64,000 nt of DNA. Source: Clostridium ljungdahlii. GTDB taxonomy: Bacteria; Bacillota; Clostridia; Clostridiales; Clostridiaceae. Position numbers and translations under genes: made by a program. Shown here piece by piece: positions 18,643-26,814 of the stretch. Location of the stretch: contig NZ_LITT01000035.1 of assembly GCF_001636845.1 (NCBI RefSeq), forward strand, positions 124,001 to 188,000. The letters are read 5' to 3'. Numbering within the stretch: position 1 is the first letter of the stretch; every line of letters starts with the position of its first letter. The notes under the pieces are model-generated. The model was not told where the DNA came from. It was given only the letters and a program-made list of their open reading frames with translations, and ran no database searches.

Positions 18643-19178
18643 TTAAATTCCATATCTTCTCAAATCTTCTATTGTTTCTATGTCAAATATGCTTTCTATA
18701 ATTGAATTTAGGCTGTCACTGTCTAATAATTTTACCTTTTCTATCACAGCTTCATCTACATTCTTAAGCTTTTTGTTTAAGAATGTTATAACTCTTTCAG
18801 CATCCTTCAATCTGGATTGTTCTCTTTCTTCTTCTCTTCCCTCTTGCTTATAGTGGAGTCTTCTGATTTCATCTATACTCATTTTAAATGCACCTCCAAT
18901 TTCCTTTTTATCTGATGGCTACCTACTATAAGGAGATAACAGTAGCTACGCCCCTAGATAATTCATCTAAACTTAGTGGGAGAAGCAAATCTCTAAAGAG
19001 AAAGCCATTATCACCAAATCAAAGATTTGGGATATCTGCTTGCACACAGCGAAAGCGACTATCACCAAATCAAAGATTTGGGATATCTGCTTTTCCCACT
19101 AAGTAAGATTCATTGATATTCCTCATATTTCTTTTCTAACTCTGGATCTTCAATTAAAAATAAGTATTCTAAAAAGTA
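18643..19178 (-). pseudogene. Rpn-family nuclease/transposase remnant interrupted by a short element
   Basis: The C-terminal 79 codons (18643-18882: MSIDEIRRLHYKQEGREE...DLRRYGI) are nearly identical to the end of the intact Rpn gene at 20660-21691. The preceding codons reappear at 19118-19178 (…EYLFLIEDPELEKKYEEY) after an inserted element of about 205 bases. Everything N-terminal of that is missing. A decayed duplicate. Confidence 0.85.
18912..19117 (-). mobile_element. Short structured non-coding element inserted in the Rpn remnant
   Basis: Comparison with the uninterrupted copy (20961-20970) defines the insertion precisely: flanks TTTTTAT and ATATTCC, with at most an AT duplication. Inside are two tandem copies of a roughly 52-base unit containing the hairpin CCAAATC-AAA-GATTTGG and the word AGCAGATATCCCAAATCTTT; an inverted ACTTAGTGGGA/TCCCACTAAGT pair brackets them. 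The 52-base unit and the end GTAGYCATCAGAT recur at 36706-36930. No ORF. Possibly a relative of the structured ends of IS200/IS605-type elements; that is inference. Confidence 0.65.
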
Positions 19179-19202
19179 CAGTGGTAAAAGCCCAAACTTT
19201 TT

Positions 19203-19243
19203 GGAACATAAAAACTAGCCTAATATTAACACGTTAAGCTAGT
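19203..19243 (-). terminator. Terminator of the zeta-like toxin gene
   Basis: On the minus strand AAAACTAGC...GCTAGTTTTTATG forms a hairpin with a T run two bases after the toxin stop codon. Confidence 0.75.
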
Positions 19244-19244
19244 T

Positions 19245-19808
19245 TTACTTTAGGATTTTTCTAATCCATTTAGGCATATTTTTACTTTGCCATTTAATAG
19301 TTCCATTAACCAAATATGCTACTTCTTCAATTTGTTTTGTATTATCATATACATTCGTTTCATCACAGGTATACAATAATGTTCTTAAATTTTCTAATGA
19401 TTCATAATATCTTCTCTCTACAGCATCGTCTGCGATTCCATGTCCACCTCTTAGGACTCTAATTTTAACTCTTTCTTTAGCAATTTTAGGACTATCTACC
19501 CCAATAAAGTTCATAACTACGTAAAACCCTTTCTCTTTTGCCTTTTTTATATTTCTAACAATGCTTTTACCTGAAAGAGTTGTCTCTTGATTAAATGATA
19601 TATTATTTTCTATATAATAATCTATGAGTTTTACTGCTTCCCTTGCACATTTGATTTGAAGATTATTATCTTTCCATGAACCTATTCTTGCTACCATTTC
19701 ATCTGTATTTATTCTTTCTTCATTTTTATTTCTTTCATAGTAAACGGATTTATATATTGATGTCTTTCCAGCACCATTAACACCAGCAAATATGGTATAT
19801 GTAACCAT
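19245..19808 (-). CDS. Zeta-toxin-like P-loop kinase
   Basis: 187 residues with Walker A FAGVNGAGKTS (about 7-17), a catalytic-base region NTDEMVARIGSW (about 34-45) and the arginine-rich RVKIRVLRGGHGI. This is the pattern of small zeta-type toxins (UDP-GlcNAc kinases) and of P-loop proteins found with short antitoxins. It starts two bases after the upstream 56-residue gene and shares its transcript. It sits between the csm operon and array 1. Toxicity is inferred from family and arrangement only. Confidence 0.75.
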   Translation of the reverse strand: MVTYTIFAGVNGAGKTSIYKSVYYERNKNEERINTDEMVARIGSWKDNNLQIKCAREAVKLIDYYIENNISFNQETTLSGKSIVRNIKKAKEKGFYVVMNFIGVDSPKIAKERVKIRVLRGGHGIADDAVERRYYESLENLRTLLYTCDETNVYDNTKQIEEVAYLVNGTIKWQSKNMPKWIRKILK

Positions 19809-19810
19809 TT

Positions 19811-19981
19811 TTACTCACCTATTATTCTTTTTTGTTCTTTTTGCAGCACCAGATTAGATAGTGTTATATAAAAATCCTGTTCTTCTTTGGTTTTTGCATT
19901 CTTAAATAATTCTTTTAAGTCCCAATACGAATATTTTAAGAATTGTTCATATAAGTTATTTTGTTTATTTGTTTTCTCCAT
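19811..19981 (-). CDS. Putative antitoxin partner of the zeta-like kinase
   Basis: 56 residues (MEKTNKQNNLYEQFLKYSYWDLKELFKNAKTKEEQDFYITLSNLVLQKEQKRIIGE), charged and helical. The frame opens at 20056 but GGAGG precedes the ATG at 19981 by seven bases, and the upstream codons are AT-rich promoter-like sequence. It directly precedes the toxin on the same strand, as antitoxins do. No recognised domain. Confidence 0.6.
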   Translation of the reverse strand: MEKTNKQNNLYEQFLKYSYWDLKELFKNAKTKEEQDFYITLSNLVLQKEQKRIIGE

Positions 19982-20059
19982 ATTAATTCCTCCAACAAAT
20001 AATACTTTTATTATATTATAGCCTAATACATCACTTATATAAATAATTTTCTGCAAGTG

Positions 20060-20411
20060 TACATCTCATGTTAAGGTTCAACTTTATATGCTCATGCCTT
20101 TCGTCATTTTATTGTAAGATTTAAATACATCCCATGTTAATGTTCAACTAGGTACTGCATATGTTGAAAACTTTATATTACGATTTAAATACATCTCATG
20201 TTAAGGTTCAACAATTCAAATGGATTTGTATATTTCTTAGCTTATACATTTAAATACATCTCATGTTGAGGTTCAACAGCACAATGTTTATTGTGTGGTT
20301 CAAAGAAAGAGTAATTTAAATACATCTCATGTTGAAGTTCAACATGGCAGGCAACGAAACAGACAAAACATTCGGACCCTTATTTAAATACATCCCATAT
20401 TAAGGTTCAAC
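20060..20411 (-). CRISPR. CRISPR array 1: 6 repeats, 5 spacers
   Basis: Repeat of 30 bp; on the minus strand it begins GTTGAACCTTAACATGAGAT and ends GTATTTAAAT. Repeats at 20060-20082 (degenerate, leader-distal), 20119, 20183, 20248, 20314 and 20382-20411; spacers of 34-38 bases. The truncated repeat on the left and the leader on the right fix transcription as leftward, the same direction as the csm operon. Leader-proximal repeat has two substitutions. Confidence 0.97.
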
Positions 20412-20590
20412 CACAGTAAAATAGCCATTCTTTATCTTCATTATAACCCTAACCCCCTTAATAATAAAGGCATCAGCTGAAAATTTTCCAACCGTTTTTC
20501 AATTTTCATAAACTGAACCAAAAAAGTGCCTCAATTCATTACATATCAATGTATTGAAGCACCTTCTAATCTTCAGAGAGGTTGGAAAGA
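20412..20590 (-). promoter_or_regulatory. CRISPR leader cassette, copy 1
   Basis: Contains TATAAT (plus strand ATTATA at 20440-20445) 28 bases before the first repeat, and further upstream a terminator-like hairpin GTGCTTCAAT/ATTGAGGCAC followed by T6 (20520-20562), bracketed by TTTCCAACC and GGTTGGAAA. The hairpin could end the Rpn transcript coming from 20660 and insulate the array promoter. Confidence 0.85.
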
Positions 20591-20659
20591 ATCTACCCGT
20601 GATATTTAGTTTGAAACACACAATAAGTTTTTACCAAAATTCTCTAGATATTTTTTTAT

Positions 20660-21691
20660 TTAAATTCCATATCTTTTCAAATCTTCTATGGTTTCTATGT
20701 CAAATATGTCTTCTATAATTGAATTCAGGCTATCACTGTCTAATAATTTTACCTTTTCTATCACAGCTTCATCTACATTCTTAAACTTTTTGTTTAGTAA
20801 TTTTATAACTCTTTCAACATCCTTCAATCTGGCTTGTTCTCTTTCTTCTTCTCTTCCTTTTGCAAGTCCTTCTTCTCTTCCTTCTTCTCTTCCCTCTTGC
20901 TTATAGTGGAGTCTTCTGATTTCATCTATACTCATTTTAAATGCACCTCCAATTTCCTTTTTATATTCCTCATATTTCTTTTCTAACTCTGGATCTTCAA
21001 TTAAAAATAAGTATTCTAAAAAGTCTACTAGTGCTTTTATTTGCTCATTATTTTTTACTTTTTCATATTCTCTTAGTTCTTCTGCTAATTTAATCTTTGC
21101 CCTATATATTTCTTCATCATCAGCTTTTGTTTCTAATAGATTCTTTGCTATTTTAAACACTAACTTTAACGGGTTGTTTTCACTGATATTTTCTAGATTT
21201 ATATTTTCAACATCTATTGTCCTAAAATTATACGTTAATATGTCCTCTTCTATCTCTGGCAATCTATATATGTAATTCTTGTCTTTACCTCTTTCTCCCT
21301 TATATGTATATATCGCTGCTGCCACTATTTCCGATTTGTCCTCATACCTATACCTAAATTTATCCCAGATTCTATAGAAATATCTGAACATTCTCTCCCC
21401 AAATACTTCATCACAGCTGGCATAACTTTGTACTTCCACATGTATAAACAATATTTTACTCTTATTATTTTTTAATTTTACCTTTATTATTTTATCTGAT
21501 ATTACTTTTTCACTGCTGTCTCTATCAAAAATTTCTCTTTGTATTTCTTGAAGTTCTTTATCTAAAGATTCTGCTCCATATTCCCATGCTATATTTTTAA
21601 ATATCTCCGGGAAAAGCAGTTCTACTATCTCTACTTCAAAGGCTTCCAAAATTGATTTCCATGCTGCATCAAAATCGTGTTTCTTTGCCAA
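20660..21691 (-). CDS. Rpn-family recombination-promoting nuclease / PD-(D/E)XK transposase-like protein
   Basis: 343 residues. N-terminal PD-(D/E)XK nuclease domain with LFIHVEVQ (about 81-88, the ExQ variant of the catalytic strand) and the conserved ERMFRYFYRIWDKF; C-terminal charged repeats (QEGREEGREEGLAKGREEE) and a helical tail. Such genes are multicopy in clostridia and promote recombination in characterised Rpn proteins. It lies between arrays 1 and 2 and a decayed duplicate lies at 18643. Confidence 0.85.
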   Translation of the reverse strand: MAKKHDFDAAWKSILEAFEVEIVELLFPEIFKNIAWEYGAESLDKELQEIQREIFDRDSSEKVISDKIIKVKLKNNKSKILFIHVEVQSYASCDEVFGERMFRYFYRIWDKFRYRYEDKSEIVAAAIYTYKGERGKDKNYIYRLPEIEEDILTYNFRTIDVENINLENISENNPLKLVFKIAKNLLETKADDEEIYRAKIKLAEELREYEKVKNNEQIKALVDFLEYLFLIEDPELEKKYEEYKKEIGGAFKMSIDEIRRLHYKQEGREEGREEGLAKGREEEREQARLKDVERVIKLLNKKFKNVDEAVIEKVKLLDSDSLNSIIEDIFDIETIEDLKRYGI

Positions 21692-21808
21692 GTCTCATCC
21701 ACATCCTCTTATGTTTATCCTTCTTAGTATTAATTATAAAGCATTTATGTTTTTCTATCCAACATATTTTTAAATATTTACAGATTATTATTTTTATTCA
21801 GAAAATAG

Positions 21809-22224
21809 ACCATGTTAAGGTTCAACAGAGATTTCACAGGAAGTTCTATATAATCTCTACAGATTTAAATACATCCCATGTTAAGGTTCAACTGATCTTT
21901 TAGACATAACTCTTAGAATGAGTAACAAATTTAAATACATCCCATGTTAAGGTTCAACATAGCATACCAAAGATAAGAAAATTGGCTAATAAGAATTTAA
22001 ATACATCCCATGTTAAGGTTCAACCACTTACGGGCGTGCAAGACGTAAGTATAGAAGAAAAATTTAAATACATCCCATGTTAAGGTTCAACTTTTGTTCC
22101 ATTCTAAATCTGCTATTGATTTAACTTATTTAAATACATCCCATGTTAAGGTTCAACAGAAAATTATAAAGCTTTATTTTCAAGGCTATACTGTATTTAA
22201 ATACATCCCATGTTAAGGTTCAAC
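21809..22224 (-). CRISPR. CRISPR array 2: 7 repeats, 6 spacers
   Basis: A truncated leader-distal repeat (to 21826) and six 30-bp repeats starting at 21863, 21929, 21995, 22062, 22128 and 22195, with spacers of 36-37 bases. All six full repeats are identical and carry the CATCCCATG variant, unlike arrays 3 and 4 (CATCTCATG). Confidence 0.97.
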
Positions 22225-22400
22225 CATAGTAAAATAGCCATTCTTTATTTTCATTATAACCCTAAAACCCTTAACAATAAAGGCATTCGCTGAAAATTTT
22301 CCAGCCGTTTTTCAATTTTCATAAACTCAGCCGAAAAAGTGCCTCAATTTATTACATATCAATGCATTGAAGCACCTTCTATCTTCAGAAAGGTTGGAAA
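22225..22400 (-). promoter_or_regulatory. CRISPR leader cassette, copy 2
   Basis: TATAAT box (plus-strand ATTATA at 22253-22258) 28 bases before the first repeat; terminator-like hairpin plus T run at 22334-22375; CCAGCC and GGTTGGAAAA anchors outside it. No leftward gene lies immediately upstream, so the hairpin is not explained by a neighbouring operon here. Confidence 0.85.
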
Positions 22401-22580
22401 ATATTTGACCTGTATACTATCAAAAACATTAGTACGTCTTTCATTTAATAAAATAGCCTCCTATATAGTATTTTGCTTCATTTAATGTTAAAGTATAAAA
22501 ATAAAATATTGACTCTAACATGGTGTGAGGTATTATTCTTAAATTGTAATTAGCAGTGATATTTTTAGGGAGTTGATTCT

Positions 22581-23393
22581 ATGTTTAAAATTGGAGATTT
22601 TTCTAAACTAACAATGGTATCTATACGTATGCTGCGATATTATGATGAGGCGGGACTTTTTAAACCTGCTGAAATAGATACATTCACTGGATATAGGTAT
22701 TATTCAGCTAAGCAAATTACTAAGCTTAATCTCATCGTTTCCCTTCGTGATATGGGGTTTAATGTATCTGATATAGCAATTGCTATAAATGAGCAATCTG
22801 ATGAGAAATTGAAAGACATTTTAAAACAAAAAGAAGCTGAAGTGAAAAATAATATTAAAGCTGAAGAAGAAAAACTAAGAAAAATCAATGCTAAAATTAA
22901 GAATTTGAAAAGGGAGAGAGTCAATATGAATTATAATGTTACACTAAAATCAGTACCATCATATAAGGTTGTCTCATTAAGAGATACTATACCATCATAT
23001 GATGTAGAAGGAATCCTTTGGCAAAGGTTAGGTGAATATATCCAAGATAAAAAGATTTCTTGTAATAATATTGCTTATGCCACCTATCATGATGAAGATT
23101 ATAAAGAAGGACCAGTTGACGTCGAGATTGCAGTTGTTGTTGAAAAATTATTAAATGATGCTGATGGTTTTACTTTCAAAGAAACTGCACCAATAGATCA
23201 GGTTGTAAGCATCTTAGTTCCAGGTGAATTTTCAAATATTGCTCCTGCATATAATTATCTTGGACAATGGATTGAAGAAAATGGATATGGCATATGTGGT
23301 AGTGCCCGTGAGTTGCCTCTAAAAGGACCTTGTAATGAAGCAAATCCTAGTGATTACTTAACTGAAATACAAGTTCCAGTAAAAAAATTATAA
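22581..23393 (+). CDS. MerR-family regulator with GyrI-like effector-binding domain
   Basis: 270 residues. N-terminal MerR winged helix (FKIGDFSKLTMVSIRMLRYYDEAGLFKPAEIDTFTGYRYYSAKQI), a dimerisation coiled coil (about 75-115), and a C-terminal GyrI/BmrR-type ligand pocket (VTLKSVPSYKVVSLRDTIPSY...IQVPVKKL). AGGGAG precedes the ATG. Lies alone between arrays 2 and 3; ligand unknown, probably a multidrug-type sensor. Confidence 0.88.
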   Translation: MFKIGDFSKLTMVSIRMLRYYDEAGLFKPAEIDTFTGYRYYSAKQITKLNLIVSLRDMGFNVSDIAIAINEQSDEKLKDILKQKEAEVKNNIKAEEEKLRKINAKIKNLKRERVNMNYNVTLKSVPSYKVVSLRDTIPSYDVEGILWQRLGEYIQDKKISCNNIAYATYHDEDYKEGPVDVEIAVVVEKLLNDADGFTFKETAPIDQVVSILVPGEFSNIAPAYNYLGQWIEENGYGICGSARELPLKGPCNEANPSDYLTEIQVPVKKL

Positions 23394-23399
23394 ATTAAT

Positions 23400-23437
23400 A
23401 TTGCTTGCAAATTATATATGTATAATTTGTAAGCAAT
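23400..23437 (+). terminator. Hairpin downstream of the MerR gene
   Basis: ATTGCTTGCAAATTATA and TATAATTTGTAAGCAAT form a long near-perfect stem just after the stop. No clear T run follows, so it may act as an mRNA 3' stabiliser rather than a true terminator. The region to 23540 holds nothing else. Confidence 0.5.
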
Positions 23438-23539
23438 ATAAAAAGGCTGTAACTACAAAATAATTTTTATTCTAGCAGGAAATTAAACCTGCTACACCTC
23501 ATTTGAATCTTTAAAATAAGAAAAATGTCTTAGTTTTAC

Positions 23540-23955
23540 TACATCCCATGTTGAGGTTCAACACATAAAAAATCCATGGATACTAATTTAACTATATTAT
23601 TTAAATACATCTCATGTTGAGGTTCAACAAGAACTGAAAGAAACACTTAGAGATTTTATTAAAAATTTAAATACATCTCATGTTAAGGTTCAACAAAAGA
23701 CTTAATAAAAGATACAATACCTTTGTTTACATTTAAATACATCTCATGTTAAGGTTCAACATGGGAGATCCTAATAATGGAGTAACTGGAAAATAATTTA
23801 AATACATCTCATGTTAAGGTTCAACTTTCCACATATAGTTTTAATAGCATCTACATAAGCATTTAAATACATCTCATGTTAAGGTTCAACGTGGAAACCC
23901 ATGTTATAACATTTGTCTCCCATTGATTTAAATACATCTCATGTTAAGGTTCAAC
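23540..23955 (-). CRISPR. CRISPR array 3: 7 repeats, 6 spacers
   Basis: Degenerate leader-distal repeat 23540-23562, then full repeats starting at 23599, 23665, 23731, 23796, 23861 and 23926; spacers 35-36 bases. The two leader-distal repeats carry GTTGAGG while the newer ones carry GTTAAGG. Same orientation as the other arrays. Confidence 0.97.
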
Positions 23956-24140
23956 CCACAGTAAAATAGCCATTCTTTATTTTCATTATATTCCTAAAAC
24001 CCTTAACAATAAAGGCATCATCTGAAAATTTTCCAACCGTTTTTCAATTTTCATAAACTCAATAAAAAAAATACCCTCATCCATTGAATTCAAATGACTT
24101 AAAGCATCTCTATTCCCCAAACTGGTTGGAAAATACTCAA
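23956..24140 (-). promoter_or_regulatory. CRISPR leader cassette, copy 3
   Basis: TATAAT (plus-strand ATTATA at 23985-23990), a divergent, less perfect hairpin with T8 (24064-24108), and the CCAACC/GGTTGGAAAA anchors. The hairpin arms differ from copies 0-2 but position and T run are kept. Confidence 0.8.
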
Positions 24141-24229
24141 CAAAATATAGTAATATATTGTTTAAAATGGTATAATTTATTTGCACAGCATACAGATAAA
24201 TAGTAAATTTATAAGGGAGAATGTGTATT

Positions 24230-24628
24230 ATGAAGGAATCAACCATTACAACTACATTTAAATCAGATATTAAAAAAGTATGGCAAGTAGTTACAAATAA
24301 CAATAAATATGAGTGGCGGAGCGATTTAAGTAAAATTGATGTTTCAGCAGATGGGAACTCTTTCACAGAATATACAAAAAATAATTTTCCTACTAAGTTT
24401 AACATTACTTTAAAAAAGCCTTATGAGCGATATGAATTTGATATGGCTAATAAAAATATGAAGGGTCATTGGATTGGAACTTTTAGTCCTGCTAATAATG
24501 GTGCCCAGATTGAATTTACAGAAAAAATATCAGTAAATAATCCTATAATGAATTTGTTTGCAGGTTTGTATCTAAAAAAACAGCAGTCACTTTATATAGC
24601 AGATTTAAAAAAGGAACTGGGTGAATAA
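24230..24628 (+). CDS. SRPBCC-family (START-like) protein
   Basis: 132 residues with the SRPBCC/polyketide cyclase-like layout: TTTFKSDIKKVWQVVTNNNKYEWRSDLSKIDV at the N terminus and a C-terminal helix (NLFAGLYLKKQQSLYIADLKKELGE). These proteins bind hydrophobic ligands; no specific function can be given. The ATG at 24230 is ten bases from AGGGAG; the ATG at 24221 is too close. A fragment of a second copy is at 34868-34942. Confidence 0.75.
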   Translation: MKESTITTTFKSDIKKVWQVVTNNNKYEWRSDLSKIDVSADGNSFTEYTKNNFPTKFNITLKKPYERYEFDMANKNMKGHWIGTFSPANNGAQIEFTEKISVNNPIMNLFAGLYLKKQQSLYIADLKKELGE

Positions 24629-24642
24629 ATTTCATATTACTT

Positions 24643-25170
24643 TTATGTTGCTATGATGCGTTTATAAATTATTTCTGCTGCATCTTTTGCTGAAATTTCA
24701 TCTACATCTATTTTATCTGTATTCATTTTTAGATAATTGTTTAACCTGGGCACACTTCTATCAATAACATCTTCTGTTCTAATTCCATTTTCAATATCTT
24801 TTGTAATTCGTTCAATTAATGATTTTTCTGAACATATAAGAGAAAACTTATATACCTTACAGCCCTTCTTGTTTATTCTAGATAATACATCTTCAAGAAT
24901 ACTCTGCATATGCATTACCCAACAAAATATAATATTGTCATACTCCGAACACGAAATGAAATTATTTAGCATATATGTAATATTGTCAATTACCATCCTT
25001 TTAGTTTCATCCGTAACGATGAAAGGTGACATATTCCAGCCCCAATCACCGTCAAGGAAGACACATTTAGGCAGCAGTTTTTGTAATTCTTTACTTACTG
25101 CTGTCTTTCCTACACCCATTGTTCCATTTATAAAAATAAGATTTTTTGTCATTTTACCCTTGTTATTCAT
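24643..25170 (-). CDS. P-loop nucleoside/shikimate kinase-like protein
   Basis: About 175 residues. Walker A NGTMGVGKTAVS near the N terminus, then FLDGDWGWNM and an R-rich lid region (SLIERITKDIENGIRTEDVIDRSVPR). Resembles small AAA-type kinases of unknown substrate. ATG at 25170 follows GGAAG by nine bases; it begins right after the nitroreductase stop, so the two are co-transcribed. Confidence 0.7.
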   Translation of the reverse strand: MNNKGKMTKNLIFINGTMGVGKTAVSKELQKLLPKCVFLDGDWGWNMSPFIVTDETKRMVIDNITYMLNNFISCSEYDNIIFCWVMHMQSILEDVLSRINKKGCKVYKFSLICSEKSLIERITKDIENGIRTEDVIDRSVPRLNNYLKMNTDKIDVDEISAKDAAEIIYKRIIAT

Positions 25171-25176
25171 AATCAA

Positions 25177-25719
25177 TTACTTCCAGCTTTCATAATGTAT
25201 GATTTCTTCCAGTTTCTTTCGTGGACGAAGTTTAGGCTTTTCATCTGCATAACCAAGTGTAACAATTCCAACTACATATTTATCATCGGGTATATTTAAA
25301 ATTGGTCTTATTTCATTTTGTACAAACCATCCAACCCAGCAAGTACCTAATCCCAGGTTATTAGCTCCAAGCAATATATGTTCTACAGAAATTGAAGTAT
25401 CTCTAATTATCTGTTTAAGTTCCTCTTCCGGACTGTTTTCATCCAATGATACAGCTATTTTCTCATCTATTCTGCAGCGTATATCTGCTACGCAAGCAAT
25501 AAAAACTGGAGCAGAAAGCATCCATTTCTGATTATGACATACTCGTGATATTTTTTGCCTATTTGATTCTGATTTTACTACAATAAAGTGCCATGGTTGA
25601 GTATTGCTTCCTGATGGAGCAAGCCTTGCGCCTTCAATCAACTGCAGTATTTTTTCATTTTCAACTTCCCTATCCATGTATTTTCTTATACTCCTGCGTA
25701 CTGAAATCTCTTCAATCAT
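25177..25719 (-). CDS. Nitroreductase-family flavoprotein
   Basis: 180 residues. FMN-binding signature at the N terminus (VRRSIRKYMDREV), LAPSGSNTQPWHFIVV, and the C-terminal GTCWVG...GIVTLGYADEKPKLRPRKKLEEI. Typical NAD(P)H-dependent nitro/flavin reductase, cytoplasmic. First gene of a two-gene unit with the kinase-like protein. Physiological electron acceptor unknown. Confidence 0.88.
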   Translation of the reverse strand: MIEEISVRRSIRKYMDREVENEKILQLIEGARLAPSGSNTQPWHFIVVKSESNRQKISRVCHNQKWMLSAPVFIACVADIRCRIDEKIAVSLDENSPEEELKQIIRDTSISVEHILLGANNLGLGTCWVGWFVQNEIRPILNIPDDKYVVGIVTLGYADEKPKLRPRKKLEEIIHYESWK

Positions 25720-25759
25720 ATCATCCGCTTCCTTTCTTAATAATTATTTTAACATATCT

Positions 25760-26659
25760 TTATCCTTCAAACTTTTTTAAATATAAATTACTACAAAAAT
25801 TTTTTCTAAAATTCAGCGGCGATACACTTTTAACTTTTTTATATATACGGCTAAAATAATTCACATCACTAAACCCACAATTCAGTGCTATTTCTGTTAT
25901 ATTTAAATCAGTTTTTTTCAGCAGTGAATCTGCTTTTTGTATTCTAAGGTTATTTATATAATTCGTTAGAGATCTACCTGTAATTTGTTTAAATGTCCTG
26001 CAAAAATGCTCTTTACTAATATGAGCCATTTCTGAAATTTCATCTAAAGTTATCTTTTCAGTAAAATTTTCGTTGATGTACAAAAATATATTTTTTAATC
26101 TGTTTAGATTATCAACTCGACAATTAAATTGCTTTGCTGTTAAAATTTTTTCAACATATTTTCTGAATAGCAGTACAATAATCTCATATATATATGCTTT
26201 TACAGCCAGTTCGTATCCAAGCCTTTTTGAAAAATACTCCTCAATAATTTTATCTGCACAATTAAGTATCTCCTTATCATTTCTAACTAGATTTTTAAAT
26301 AAAATAAGGTTCTTTGCCAGTGGTACCATAAACTTGGTCTGGCAGGAGTCCATTTGACTGCTAAAGAGAAATGAAAGGTCAACCCTTATAATATAATATA
26401 TTAAATTATCACATAAACTTTCACAGTAATGAAGTTCATTGCTGTTTACAATTATAAAATCCCCAGCTTTTACATGAATACTTTTATAATTGCATCTGAT
26501 CAAAGCACTACCCTGAATAAAATAAAAGAATTGAAGATGTTCATGCCAATTTTCTTCAAATGTAGCTCCCGGTTTGTTAACTTTTACTTCGAATATATCT
26601 ACGAAAAAATTTTTATCGGGCATGTCTTTATAATAATAATTAATTTTAGACTTATTCAT
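25760..26659 (-). CDS. AraC-family transcriptional regulator
   Basis: 299 residues. N-terminal cupin sensor (EENWHEHLQFFYFIQGSALI...VKAGDFIIVNSNELHYCES) and two C-terminal helix-turn-helix motifs (ITLDEISEMAHISKEHFCRTFKQITGRSL; ITEIALNCGFSDVNYFSRIYKKVKSVSPLNFRK). Divergent from the MFS exporter at 26815, which it probably controls through the 155-base shared promoter region; it may also affect the nitroreductase downstream. Confidence 0.9.
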   Translation of the reverse strand: MNKSKINYYYKDMPDKNFFVDIFEVKVNKPGATFEENWHEHLQFFYFIQGSALIRCNYKSIHVKAGDFIIVNSNELHYCESLCDNLIYYIIRVDLSFLFSSQMDSCQTKFMVPLAKNLILFKNLVRNDKEILNCADKIIEEYFSKRLGYELAVKAYIYEIIVLLFRKYVEKILTAKQFNCRVDNLNRLKNIFLYINENFTEKITLDEISEMAHISKEHFCRTFKQITGRSLTNYINNLRIQKADSLLKKTDLNITEIALNCGFSDVNYFSRIYKKVKSVSPLNFRKNFCSNLYLKKFEG

Positions 26660-26814
26660 AATTGCAGCATCTCCTTATATCAATATAGTGCTAATATTAA
26701 TCAATATATTCAATGAAATTCAATACTTATATTGTTATTATATATCTAGATGTTTCACTAGTAAATATCAATAAAATATTACTATTTTAAAAAGAAAGGG
26801 GTCATCTAACTGAC

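Noticed and set aside
18643-18882. An independent 79-residue gene
   Set aside because: It is the C terminus of a duplicated Rpn gene, cut by an inserted element, with its ATG internal to the original frame.
18990-19100. CRISPR-like tandem repeat inside the structured element
   Set aside because: Only two units with a hairpin core, unlike the 30-bp CRISPR repeat; belongs to the inserted element.
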